This document shows, piece after piece, positions 1-8,593 of a DNA stretch of 64,000 nucleotides. The stretch comes from Sulfitobacter sp. JL08. Lineage in GTDB: Bacteria; Pseudomonadota; Alphaproteobacteria; Rhodobacterales; Rhodobacteraceae. Within the stretch, counting starts at the first letter, position 1; each line of letters opens with the position of its first letter. The notes beneath the pieces were generated by a model. It was not told where the DNA came from. It did not search any database and saw only the letters and a program-made list of their open reading frames with translations. The position numbers and the translations under genes were made by a program. Location: positions 3,162,001 to 3,226,000 of the forward strand of contig NZ_CP025815.1 in assembly GCF_003352045.1 (NCBI RefSeq), given 5' to 3'.

Positions 1-262
1 CCCAGCCAAGCAGCGGATTGCTGGCCACCAGCGCCGTTACAAAGTTCCATGCGGCCAGCGACACCATCGCGCTGACCAGCGCGGCCAACAGTCCCCAGAA
101 CCAGCGCGCCAAACGCGATGGTTTGCGCGTCGCCAGCCGTGCCGCAGCCTGCATCGCGCGCCCGTCCGGGGTTGGCACCCCCAGATCAGGCACTGGCGGT
201 GCATCCGCAACATCCGTTACCGGTTTGTCATCAAGTTCGATCAAGACCGGACCCTGTGCCAT
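1..262 (-). CDS. YcjF/TIGR01620-like membrane protein, N-terminal part
   Basis: Only the first ~87 codons are present; the gene runs off the left edge. It starts at an ATG (262) one base after the stop of the upstream GNAT gene, so it is translated in the same unit. The visible protein has a polar N-terminal arm with several Pro and Asp residues, an Arg/Lys-rich stretch (about residues 40-52), then a hydrophobic helix (WFWGLLAALVSAMVSLAAW) typical of a first membrane span. YcjF-type proteins usually sit beside YcjX, and the YcjX gene lies two genes upstream, so the assignment rests on context plus topology. The biochemical role of this family is not established. Confidence 0.7.
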   Translation of the reverse strand, partial: MAQGPVLIELDDKPVTDVADAPPVPDLGVPTPDGRAMQAAARLATRKPSRLARWFWGLLAALVSAMVSLAAWNFVTALVASNPLLGW

Positions 263-263
263 G

Positions 264-710
264 TCAGCCTGCCTCTCTTTGCCATTCAAACCGGATGTCG
301 GGCAGCCCCGCATCGTTCCCGGACCCGTCCGTGCGCTGCGTTTCGCAAAACCCCAGCGCGCGGTAAAACGCCTGCGCGTTCATGTTGGCCTGATAGACCC
401 ACAACCGCAACGCAGGTTCAACCGCCTGTGCGGCCTGAACAAACGCACGCCCCAAGCCCTGTCGCTGCACCGACGGATCAAGGTACAACCCGTGAATGTC
501 GGCCCCGTTGCGCGACAGGAAACCGGCAATGGCCCCGTTGCGACGTGCGACCTGAACCCAGCCCGCATCAATCATGTCTGCCGCAAAGCGGATTTCCTGC
601 GCACGGCTGTGCACGCGGGGAAGCCACGGCGCATCATCCGTCGCCCGTGACAGGATCGCGCCAACAGCACCTGCATCCAGCGGCCGCGCCGCATCCAGAG
701 ACACCGTCAC
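264..710 (-). CDS. GNAT-family N-acetyltransferase
   Basis: A 148-residue protein of usual length for a single GNAT domain, which transfers an acetyl group from acetyl-CoA to an amine. The acetyl-CoA loop is visible as RQGLGRAF (about residues 83-90), and the family's C-terminal NMNAQAFYRALGF motif follows at about 109-121. The start codon overlaps the stop of the upstream YcjX gene by 4 nt (ATGA), and the YcjF-like gene begins one base downstream. It is therefore inserted between ycjX and ycjF and co-transcribed with them. The substrate cannot be told from sequence. Confidence 0.85.
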   Translation of the reverse strand: MTVSLDAARPLDAGAVGAILSRATDDAPWLPRVHSRAQEIRFAADMIDAGWVQVARRNGAIAGFLSRNGADIHGLYLDPSVQRQGLGRAFVQAAQAVEPALRLWVYQANMNAQAFYRALGFCETQRTDGSGNDAGLPDIRFEWQREAG

Positions 711-2152
711 AGCATATCCCCGATCAGAAACTCTGCCGCCCTGTCCAACCGGATATGGGGCGGACCATCGCCTAGTTTAAGGGTCAGCGGCGCGGGTGCA
801 AAGGACATCACCTGATAATCTTCATCCAGCCATTTTTGCGCGCCGTCACGCGCCGGCCCCAGAAGATGCGCTGGATCTTGCGGCAATGCACCGGGATAAA
901 ACGCGGCCTGCTTTCCAGTCTCAAGCAAGGTACCGCGCACCAGATTGAGGTCTTTGCCATTGTGCTGGCGGGTTTCCTCGACCGTGGCGCGCAGCGACGC
1001 GATGGACATCGCCGCTGTTTGCGCTCCGGCAAAACGCGCACGATCCCGCGCCTCGCGGGTCAGCGCCTCCATGATTGCGGTCAGGCTTTGGTGTTGCGTG
1101 TGGTGCAGATGATCCGCCTTGGTGGCCGCAAACAGGATTTTTTCCACCCGTTTGCCCAACAGCAGCCGTGTCAGGAACGCATTGCGTCCGGGGCGAAAGG
1201 CGGACAGCAAATCCGCCATCGCGTGGCGCATATCCTCGACCGCCTGCGGGCCTTTGTGGATCGCGCCCAACGCATCCACCAGAACGACCTGCCGGTCGAT
1301 CCGCGCAAAGTGATCGCGAAAAAACGGCTTTACCACTTGCGATTTGTAAGCTTCGTAGCGGCGTTCCATTTCACGGATCAGCGATTTTCGCGGCATCGCG
1401 CCACAATCCGGCAGCGGCGCAAATGTCAGCACCGGCGATCCTTCCAGATCACCGGGCAACAGGAACCGCCCCGGCGTGCAATCATAAAACCCGTCGCCCC
1501 GCGCGGCCTGCAGATAGGCGGTAAAGCTGGCAGCCAGCGCTTTGGCCTGCATTTCGTCCAGAGGTGCAGTACCATCAACGGTCGACATCTGCGCGATGTA
1601 CTCTGCGGCTTGTGGCCGGTTCCTGATCCGATCCAGTACATCGCGGGACCATTCGCTATAGGATTTGTCCAGCAGCGCCAGATCCAGCAGCCATTCACCG
1701 GGATAATCGACGATATCAATGTGCACCGTGCGTGGCCCCTGCAACCCCGACAACAGCCCCTTTGGGCGGACCCGCAGAGACAGGCGCAATTCGCTGACCG
1801 CGCGGGTGCTGTCGGGCCAGTGGGGCGTTTTTGCCGTGAGCGCCCCGATATGCGTTTCATAATCAAAGCGGGGCACCGTATCGTCCGGTTGTGGTTGCAG
1901 ATAGGCAGCGCTGATGCGGCCTTCGGCTGCAGCGATAAGGCCGTGCATCCGCCCGCGATCCATCAGGTTGGCCACCAGCGATGTGATGAACACCGTCTTG
2001 CCCGACCGGGCAAGACCGGTCACGCCCAGCCTGATGACAGGTTCGAAAAACGTTTCGGAAACCGTATCCTGCACGTTTTCGACGCCGCGCCAGATACCGC
2101 CCGCAATCGTTGAAATGACCAAATTACTGCCCCTGTTTCTGCGTTGTCGCAA
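707..2152 (-). CDS. YcjX-family P-loop NTPase (DUF463)
   Basis: About 481 residues. A Walker A loop, GLARSGKT, is seen at about residues 46-53 just after the segment IWRGVENVQDTVSETF, and an IDIVDYPGEW stretch resembles a G3/Walker B region. This matches the YcjX family of GTPase-like proteins, which in Enterobacteria belong to the phage-shock-associated ycjXF unit. No signal peptide is visible. The start is uncertain: an upstream ATG is at 2152, and a TTG at 2122 (LVISTIAGGIW) would give the N-terminus I expect for the family. It leads an operon with the GNAT and YcjF-like genes and is divergent from truA, 69 bp away. Confidence 0.88.
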   Translation of the reverse strand: MRQRRNRGSNLVISTIAGGIWRGVENVQDTVSETFFEPVIRLGVTGLARSGKTVFITSLVANLMDRGRMHGLIAAAEGRISAAYLQPQPDDTVPRFDYETHIGALTAKTPHWPDSTRAVSELRLSLRVRPKGLLSGLQGPRTVHIDIVDYPGEWLLDLALLDKSYSEWSRDVLDRIRNRPQAAEYIAQMSTVDGTAPLDEMQAKALAASFTAYLQAARGDGFYDCTPGRFLLPGDLEGSPVLTFAPLPDCGAMPRKSLIREMERRYEAYKSQVVKPFFRDHFARIDRQVVLVDALGAIHKGPQAVEDMRHAMADLLSAFRPGRNAFLTRLLLGKRVEKILFAATKADHLHHTQHQSLTAIMEALTREARDRARFAGAQTAAMSIASLRATVEETRQHNGKDLNLVRGTLLETGKQAAFYPGALPQDPAHLLGPARDGAQKWLDEDYQVMSFAPAPLTLKLGDGPPHIRLDRAAEFLIGDML

Positions 2153-2221
2153 GATAGGGTGTGCCAGGCGCGGTTACCAGTGGGGATTGCCCGGCACGTC
2201 CCGTCAGTTTAAGGCACAGAT

Positions 2222-3013
2222 ATGCCCCGCTATGCACTGAAAGTTGAATATCACGGCAAGCCTTTTGCAGGATGGCAAAGGCAAAAGGACCAGCCGTCTG
2301 TGCAGGGCGCGATCGAGGCCGCGCTGGCCAAACTGGAACCGCGTGATCATGCAATCGCTGCCGCCGGACGCACCGATGCAGGTGTACATGGTCTGGGCCA
2401 GGTGGCGCATTGCGATCTGGAGCGGGACTGGGACCCGTTCCGCCTGTCCGAAGCGTTGAACTACCATCTGAAACCCGCGCCCGTTGCCATTCTGGACTGC
2501 GCCATCGTGCCCGATGACTGGCACGCCCGGTTTTCCGCACGCGAACGGCGCTATCTGTTCCGCATCCTGATGCGTCGCGCGCCCAGCGCCCATTTCAACG
2601 GTCTGGTCTGGCAGGTCGCGCATGAACTGGACGTTGAAGCAATGCAAAACGCTGCCGGCTTTCTAGTTGGAAACCATGACTTTACAACCTTTCGCTCAAC
2701 CATATGTCAGGCCGACAGTCCGGTGAAGACGCTGGATCGCCTGGATATCCGGCAGGTCACCACGATGGCAGGACGCGAGGTGCATTTCGATGTGCGGGCG
2801 CGATCCTTTCTGCACAATCAGGTGCGCAGTTTTGTCGGAACACTGGAACGCGTCGGGGCAGGATCGTGGCAGCCCGAAGATGTCAAATCAGCGCTTGATG
2901 CTCGCGCGCGCGGCGCCTGTGGGCCGGTGTGCCCGCCGCATGGGTTGTATCTGCATTCGGTCCAATACGACGTGAATCCTTTTGCGCAGGGCACTGATAT
3001 AACAGCGTTTTAA
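2222..3013 (+). CDS. truA: tRNA pseudouridine(38-40) synthase TruA
   Basis: TruA isomerises uridines 38-40 in the anticodon arm of tRNAs. The 263-residue length is normal. The catalytic aspartate is in the signature GRTDAGVH (about residues 49-56, Asp52), following the typical N-terminus [20 protein letters not shown] central RRYLFRI block and the C-terminal FLHNQVR motif are also present. It is monocistronic and converges on the DUF3726 gene: the two stop codons overlap by 4 nt, leaving no room for a separate terminator. Confidence 0.97.
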   Translation: MPRYALKVEYHGKPFAGWQRQKDQPSVQGAIEAALAKLEPRDHAIAAAGRTDAGVHGLGQVAHCDLERDWDPFRLSEALNYHLKPAPVAILDCAIVPDDWHARFSARERRYLFRILMRRAPSAHFNGLVWQVAHELDVEAMQNAAGFLVGNHDFTTFRSTICQADSPVKTLDRLDIRQVTTMAGREVHFDVRARSFLHNQVRSFVGTLERVGAGSWQPEDVKSALDARARGACGPVCPPHGLYLHSVQYDVNPFAQGTDITAF

Positions 3014-3444
3014 TCGTTGTCCGTAAGGCCCGCACCGGCACCTGCGGCGCGCGATTCTTCCGAACTGGGCACATAGGTGCGTTTCGCCAGTACATTCAGG
3101 CGGGCCCAGACCTGACCAGACACATCCTGCGCGCCTGATGCCGGTTCGGTATTGCAGTCCGGCAATACCCCGCGTGCCGCCGCCATGGCGTCGTAAAGTG
3201 CAGGCAACAACCCGGAGGGCGCGACTGCATCCTGTCCGCATTGACGCGCATCCAGTGCCGAAACGGCATCTTGCAACGGTACAAAGGACGCCCCTTCCAG
3301 CACATCAACAACATCACTCAGCGCATTGTTTTTCAATATGAACGGAACAGCCACCCACAAGTCTTCGGCGATACCCAGTGGCACACCCGCCCCGCGCGCA
3401 GCCTTGAGAACAAGCCCCTGTATTTCATTGACCGAGCGTTTCAT
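3010..3444 (-). CDS. DUF3726-like protein of unknown function
   Basis: A soluble-looking protein of about 144 residues starting [20 protein letters not shown]. The N-terminus resembles the DUF3726 family seen in Rhodobacterales; I know of no assigned function. The start chosen (ATG at 3444) overlaps the stop of the upstream 550-residue gene by 4 nt (ATGA). An ATG further upstream at 3471 would add nine residues. It is the last gene of a compact minus-strand run that includes a dipeptidase homologue, so a role connected with those genes is possible but unproven. Confidence 0.72.
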   Translation of the reverse strand: MKRSVNEIQGLVLKAARGAGVPLGIAEDLWVAVPFILKNNALSDVVDVLEGASFVPLQDAVSALDARQCGQDAVAPSGLLPALYDAMAAARGVLPDCNTEPASGAQDVSGQVWARLNVLAKRTYVPSSEESRAAGAGAGLTDND

Positions 3445-5093
3445 ACCAGTCCGAAATGCGGCAGGAACCAATCATCGGCGCGGGACAGTTCATCAAACAG
3501 CGGCGCGCCTTGCGCCAGATTGATCCGTGTCCAGCGATCCGATTTCGGATCGAATTTTGCCGCCCCGAAAAAGGACAGTTTGCAGCGCAGCATATCAATC
3601 GGGCGGCACTGCGCACCAATCAGGTTGTCGCGGATTTCCGCATAGGGGTGGCGCTCCAGTGTCTGAACCCGTCGCAGCGCAGACCGGTGTTGCGGATGCG
3701 CCCGAAGAAAGCCGGCGACATCGCCAGTCGCGCCTTCAAGATCGGCCCACAACGCCTTGACCTGCCTTGCAATATCCAGCGGGCTTTCCAGATCGGCACC
3801 GTCTTCGGCAAACCGGTTGCCAAGGCGCGGCTCCAGCTTTTCTTCCGACACGTACCAGAATTGCGCGCAATTTTCGCGCTGCGTGTAATCCGGCGTCAAC
3901 GCCCAATCCCAGCGGGTTTTCAGGATATCGCGCAGTTGATCCAGCCCCATTTGCGGGTCCAGTTGCGGGGTAAAGGGCGTGGCCATGCAATCGGCTAGCC
4001 CATCGACAAGATCGCCAAACGGTTCCAGTACAAAGGCAACAATCAGTTCCTGCATCTCGACGGACCAGCGCGCACTGTCCTTGATCAGCGCATCAATCGG
4101 AAAGGCGGCAGTCATCGCATCCGGTGTCAGGCTGGCGGTGACCTGTGGCCATTCGCGGCGCAAAACATCAATTGCTGCTTGCGCCTGCGGATCGGGCACC
4201 TGCCATTCGGCCAGATGCTGAGCCACGCGCGGGGCCAGACTGTAAAGATGTTCTATCTGCTCTATACTCAGGAATTCAACGCTGCGCACGCGGGCCAGTG
4301 CGGTTTCACGCACCTGCATCCACGCATCCAGCAACAAGGGATGGGATACCAGAAACGGCGCCATGCCCAGCCCGGTGGAATTGCCGATGCCCAGATGCCG
4401 TTTCAACCCGACATCCAGTTGCGCACCGCCCATATGTTCGACCAGATCATGGGTAAAGCCACGGATCAGCCAGACGGTCAGCATTTCGGCCATGAACGGG
4501 CCGCCCAATCCGGGGCGATCCGCGATCCGGGCGCGGTCCGCGATCCCGAATTTGCCATTGCCGTAAACGGCTGTCGTCCGCATCAGATAGCCGATGTCGC
4601 GGATCATCGTCTGATCCGGCTGCTGCCCCGCGCGCAGCGCGTCGACAACATGGGCAAACAGGCGCACGGACTTGTTCGCGCGGGACAGAACCAGATCACG
4701 CTCTTCAAAGCGCGCGGCCTCCTGCTGGGGGGCGGCGCGGCAGATGCGGGCAACCTCGTCCGCGGATGGCACACCGTCATAAAGAACATAAGACGTATCC
4801 CACGCCGTTGCGATAACACGATCTGTCCGCTGATCGGGTGGCAGATAGGTCGATACCGCAACCAGCGAATAGGTGTACCCACCCAGATCAACCGAATAAA
4901 CCGCATGGCCGAACCCGTCCGCGTCAATCGACCAGACAGGGCGGGTGACGCGCGCACCTTCGTCGCGCAACTGCCGCATCAGGGTGCGCAGGAATGACAG
5001 GCGCGTCGGAAAAGATGCGCCCATGCGCTCAAGCCGCATCACCTGATCCGGCGCGCGCAGCGGGACACCGGGATCAGCAGGAAAATCCTTCAC
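3441..5093 (-). CDS. Conserved protein of unknown function, 550 residues
   Basis: I do not recognise an enzyme family. It begins with a GTG codon whose bases overlap the stop of the M19-like gene (GTGA), and its own stop overlaps the start of the DUF3726 gene, so the three genes are translationally coupled. There is no signal peptide or obvious membrane span. The sequence has several Trp/Arg/Asp-rich stretches and a glycine-rich segment (GIGNSTGLGMAPFL, about residues 233-246) that could line an active site. Composition matches its neighbours, so it looks like native chromosome. A role in processing whatever the adjacent dipeptidase homologue acts on is a guess from context only. Confidence 0.8.
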   Translation of the reverse strand: MKDFPADPGVPLRAPDQVMRLERMGASFPTRLSFLRTLMRQLRDEGARVTRPVWSIDADGFGHAVYSVDLGGYTYSLVAVSTYLPPDQRTDRVIATAWDTSYVLYDGVPSADEVARICRAAPQQEAARFEERDLVLSRANKSVRLFAHVVDALRAGQQPDQTMIRDIGYLMRTTAVYGNGKFGIADRARIADRPGLGGPFMAEMLTVWLIRGFTHDLVEHMGGAQLDVGLKRHLGIGNSTGLGMAPFLVSHPLLLDAWMQVRETALARVRSVEFLSIEQIEHLYSLAPRVAQHLAEWQVPDPQAQAAIDVLRREWPQVTASLTPDAMTAAFPIDALIKDSARWSVEMQELIVAFVLEPFGDLVDGLADCMATPFTPQLDPQMGLDQLRDILKTRWDWALTPDYTQRENCAQFWYVSEEKLEPRLGNRFAEDGADLESPLDIARQVKALWADLEGATGDVAGFLRAHPQHRSALRRVQTLERHPYAEIRDNLIGAQCRPIDMLRCKLSFFGAAKFDPKSDRWTRINLAQGAPLFDELSRADDWFLPHFGLV

Positions 5094-6109
5094 TCTAACG
5101 CTCCGAATGATGTTTCATAAAACCGCAACCAGTTGCCGCCCATGATACCGTCAACTTCGTCTGCGGCAAAACCGGCAGACGCCAGACCCTGACGGATGTT
5201 CCCGAAATCGCGGTTGTCGTTGAACCAGTCAGGCATGGGCGGAAACCCTGCATTGCTGGCTGAGCCTTCGCCGTAATCCATCACCTTTGACCAGCGCCCG
5301 ACGCGCATCCACTCGACGATTCTGTCGGGCTGGTCCTGACACAGGTCCGTTCCAATCCCCAGGTTTTCCGCACCGTACCGATCCGCCGCTTCGGCGATCA
5401 TGCTGCAAAAACTATCCAGTGTGCAGGCCGGTCCGCCCGCCAGATGGTGCGGATAGACGGAGAACCCCAACATGCCCCCTGCCCCTGTCAGCGCCTTTAA
5501 CACCTTATCGGATTTGTTGCGCAGGGCCGCGTGCCACCAGTGCGGATTGGCATGAGTGATCGCGATCGGGCGCGTGGAATGGTCAATCGCCTCAAGCGTC
5601 GAACGTTCGGCAGAATGCGACATATCCACAACCAGCCCGACGCGGTTCATTTCAGTCACGGCCTGTTTGCCAAACCGGGTCAGGCCGGTGTCTTCGTCTT
5701 CGTAACAACCCGTCGCCAGAAGCGATTGATTGTTATAGGTCAACTGCATGAAGCGCACGCCCAACTGGTGGCAAATCTCGATCAGGCCGATATCGTCCTC
5801 GATCGGGCTGGGGTTCTGAAATCCGAAAAAGATCGCCGTGCGACCGGTTTGTTGGGCAAGGGCCACATCGGCGGCCGTGGTGCCTTTGAAAATCAGATCG
5901 GAATGGGTTTCAAACCAGCGGTTCCACTGTTCCAGGTTCAGAACCATTTCGCGGAACGTTTCGTGATAGGCGATTGTCACGTGCACCGCATCAACCCCGC
6001 CGACGCGCATCTGTTTAAAGATCGCGGGCGAAAAGTTGGCGTATTGCAGATTATCTATCAGTGGGGCTGGCATGACCGGAACATTGACCAGAAAATCAAA
6101 GGGACGCAA
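5090..6109 (-). CDS. Membrane dipeptidase (peptidase M19) homologue with altered metal ligands
   Basis: About 339 residues with the M19 fold order. The region GLTRFGKQAVTEMNRVGLVVDMSHS carries one His ligand, ITHANPHWW a second, and GIGTDLCQD the late Asp. However, the N-terminal His-x-Asp ligand pair usual in M19 is replaced by LIDNLQYAN, and the bridging Glu position reads FFGFQNPSPIED, so Gln appears where Glu is expected. This is either a non-metal or single-metal subfamily or one with a different substrate. The start is a TTG at 6109; an ATG at 6073 (MPAPLIDN) is an alternative. It lies 12 nt after the phospholipase-like gene and overlaps the 550-residue gene. Confidence 0.85.
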   Translation of the reverse strand: MRPFDFLVNVPVMPAPLIDNLQYANFSPAIFKQMRVGGVDAVHVTIAYHETFREMVLNLEQWNRWFETHSDLIFKGTTAADVALAQQTGRTAIFFGFQNPSPIEDDIGLIEICHQLGVRFMQLTYNNQSLLATGCYEDEDTGLTRFGKQAVTEMNRVGLVVDMSHSAERSTLEAIDHSTRPIAITHANPHWWHAALRNKSDKVLKALTGAGGMLGFSVYPHHLAGGPACTLDSFCSMIAEAADRYGAENLGIGTDLCQDQPDRIVEWMRVGRWSKVMDYGEGSASNAGFPPMPDWFNDNRDFGNIRQGLASAGFAADEVDGIMGGNWLRFYETSFGALE

Positions 6110-6121
6110 ACGGAAATTACA

Positions 6122-6700
6122 TCAGTCAAACGCCCCGGTCAGAACCGAGCATTGCGGATAGCCGTACCCCCACCGCCATGGCAGGCCGGAACAGGGTGCG
6201 CCACCGAAACGCACCGCCAGATACATCGCACCTGCGATGGTGTTATAGGCCGAGCGCACCTGACCCTCTTCCACATCGTAAAGCGCGATCAGGTCGTCCA
6301 TGCGCGTATCGGCGGTTTCGATCACACAACCGCGCAGGGCCTGATCCGCACGTAACCGCGCGCTGAAACTTGCGGCCGCATCCTGCGCTTCGCCGGCATT
6401 GTGATAGGCGCGATCATGGGTCACACAGCATCCCTGCCAAGGTGGTTCATTGTCGTGGGTGTCCTGAAAATCGGGAAAGGTTTCGGCCACCAGATCCCAC
6501 ACCCGTGACAGGCCACCACTGCACCCGTCGGTCGCGAACAGGGCCAATTCAGTGTCGCTCCGGGCGATTACGGATTGCAACGCTTTGTGCGCCGGCAATT
6601 CCAGACTGCGTGACAGCCCGCCTTCATCTTCTGTCTGTGCGGCAGCGACACCCGCAAGCAGACAGGCCGCCAGCGCCAGATACGGCTTAAGGCTGATCAT
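6122..6700 (-). CDS. Secreted phospholipase A2-like protein
   Basis: About 192 residues. A Sec signal peptide is clear (MISLKPYLALAACLLAGVAAAQ), so it acts in the periplasm or outside. The mature part has DGCSGG (about 58-63) followed by GCCVTHDRAYH (about 90-100), which matches the CCxxHDxxY active-site signature of phospholipase A2, with the His-Asp pair at about 95-96. Six or so cysteines could form disulfides. The start at 6700 is chosen because it gives the signal peptide; it overlaps the end of the GDPD gene by 14 nt. Pairing with a glycerophosphodiester phosphodiesterase supports a role in phospholipid breakdown. The enzymatic assignment is from motif only. Confidence 0.7.
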   Translation of the reverse strand: MISLKPYLALAACLLAGVAAAQTEDEGGLSRSLELPAHKALQSVIARSDTELALFATDGCSGGLSRVWDLVAETFPDFQDTHDNEPPWQGCCVTHDRAYHNAGEAQDAAASFSARLRADQALRGCVIETADTRMDDLIALYDVEEGQVRSAYNTIAGAMYLAVRFGGAPCSGLPWRWGYGYPQCSVLTGAFD

Positions 6701-8528
6701 CGCGATAGGCCTTTGTGTTGAACTCAAGCCCCAGCGCCTCGGAAAGCCACAAGAGCAGCCGTTCGGGCGTGCTGAGCCCGGCGCGGAACGCCAACACCTG
6801 ATGGACAAGCGCCGGTTCATCCGTGATCAGCCCGTTCACACCTTTGGAAATCATCTTGGACATGTCCAGCGGATCATTGACCGTCCAGACATAGATATCC
6901 TTGCCCGCAGATTGCGTGGCCCGGATCAGACTGGACGATGCAAAACCCTGACTTATGGCGATGAAATCACCATCCAGTTTTGCCGTATTGCCGACAGAGC
7001 TGGCCGCCAGAACGCCGGTGCGCCATGTTGGCCGCAATTCCTGCATTTTCTGGATCGCGGGATACTTCAGCGACATGATGGCAATCTGGTCCTGCATTTC
7101 CATGTCTTCGACGACGCGGGCCACCCGTTCTTCCAGAGCGATATCGTGGCCGTAGTATTTCAGTTCGATCAGAACCTTTGACTTGCCCTTGGCCAGTTCC
7201 AGAACATCGCGCAAAAGCGGTGTACGCTGATCGTCATAAGCGGGATCAAACCAGCTTCCGATATCTATTTCCTCAAGATCTTCCAGCGTCGAATCCCAGA
7301 TCTTGAGGTTGACGCCCGCCAGCTTCATCAGGTCGCTGTCATGGACCACGACAATCTCGCCGTCTGCCGTTTCCTGCACGTCAATCTCGATCCAGTCTGC
7401 CCGATCCTCGATCCCTTTCTGGACCGAGGCGAGCGTGTTTTCCGGACGGCTGCCTGCCGCACCACGGTGGGCAATGATTTCAATGCTGTCCGTTGTCGTG
7501 ACCCTGTCCAGAAGAAACGCGCCGGAGATCAGCCCAAGCGGCACCAGCACGATGATTGCAAGTACTGCCTTTTTGATCGCGGATGTTTTTTGCGTGTCAG
7601 GCACCGGCAGGGATGCACCGCCGCCCACTTTGTCAAAATGCCGGTTCAGAAGCTTGGCCAGCGCGCCAACTGACACACCCGCCACAACAAGACGCATCAG
7701 CATCCAAAGACCCGCCAGCACAAGGATCAGAACCAGCGCCGTGCGCAATCCCGCGCCGAGACGGATCGGGATCACCCCAATCGCAAGGCCGAAAATCAGC
7801 GCAAGCACACCCATTGCGATGGCCCGCAGCAAGACCCAGATCGCAATCTGGCCAATCAGTTTGGTCCTATCACCGGCCATGCTGCGCGCGCTGATGCCAA
7901 ACGCACCGCGCGGTGACGTTTCACCGAAGACGACAAAATGAAGCGACAAAGCCCAGACTGAAAGCTGCGACAGCAGCAACCAGCCCATAATCAGCAGCAG
8001 GGGTATAATCACTGCCGCTGCCTTGTAAAATTCCGGCGGGCGGGCCGACAGATAATAATTGATATCAAATTCGGACAGGAACACGCCAACAGCCAACAGG
8101 CACGCCAGCAAGAACGGAACCGCGATAAATGTAACCCGCAACACCAGCAAAACAGAGAACAGGATCAGCGATTTGCTTTTTCTGAGGATCGCGGCCAGAC
8201 CCGTGCGGACCGGTTGTGCGACGCCTGCGTTTTCCGCGCGCAAAAACGCCGTCATCACAGCAAGGCTGAGCACCTCGTTCAGAAGCAGGATACTGACCAG
8301 CCCGATGCACACCACGAAACCTGTAGGGGTCAGCAAAAACCGTGCGATATCCTGATCCGTCAGCGCGCTTTGATCCGAAAGAGACACGCCCAGATTGATC
8401 ATGACACCCAACAAGGGCACGATTACCGCATAGGCGGCCAGCCGCAGTGCGATGTAGACGGGAACGATAAGATGACGGCGATGCCATGCCGAAGAATAGC
8501 AATCCTTGACCAGATTAAAGTGGGTCAC
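6687..8528 (-). CDS. Membrane-anchored glycerophosphodiester phosphodiesterase
   Basis: 613 residues in two parts. Residues about 20-295 hold six or more hydrophobic helices of the type found in GDPD membrane domains, followed by another span at about 320-340. The catalytic GDPD TIM barrel follows, with HRGAAGSRPENT (His354), EIDVQETADGEIVVVHD (Glu381, Asp383, His396) and a C-terminal WTVND motif. It hydrolyses glycerophosphodiesters to glycerol-3-phosphate and an alcohol; the catalytic part probably faces the periplasm. The gene overlaps the secreted PLA2-like gene by 14 nt, suggesting sequential deacylation and head-group release. Confidence 0.93.
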   Translation of the reverse strand: MTHFNLVKDCYSSAWHRRHLIVPVYIALRLAAYAVIVPLLGVMINLGVSLSDQSALTDQDIARFLLTPTGFVVCIGLVSILLLNEVLSLAVMTAFLRAENAGVAQPVRTGLAAILRKSKSLILFSVLLVLRVTFIAVPFLLACLLAVGVFLSEFDINYYLSARPPEFYKAAAVIIPLLLIMGWLLLSQLSVWALSLHFVVFGETSPRGAFGISARSMAGDRTKLIGQIAIWVLLRAIAMGVLALIFGLAIGVIPIRLGAGLRTALVLILVLAGLWMLMRLVVAGVSVGALAKLLNRHFDKVGGGASLPVPDTQKTSAIKKAVLAIIVLVPLGLISGAFLLDRVTTTDSIEIIAHRGAAGSRPENTLASVQKGIEDRADWIEIDVQETADGEIVVVHDSDLMKLAGVNLKIWDSTLEDLEEIDIGSWFDPAYDDQRTPLLRDVLELAKGKSKVLIELKYYGHDIALEERVARVVEDMEMQDQIAIMSLKYPAIQKMQELRPTWRTGVLAASSVGNTAKLDGDFIAISQGFASSSLIRATQSAGKDIYVWTVNDPLDMSKMISKGVNGLITDEPALVHQVLAFRAGLSTPERLLLWLSEALGLEFNTKAYRDDQP

Positions 8529-8593
8529 GTATGTCTCCTGTCTGCATCATACCGTATGCCCCACGCCCTGATACCTGGTGAAGTCATTCCAGC

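Noticed and set aside
836-2113. 425-codon open frame antisense to the YcjX gene
   Set aside because: Shadow of the P-loop gene, which has Walker A and correct operon spacing.
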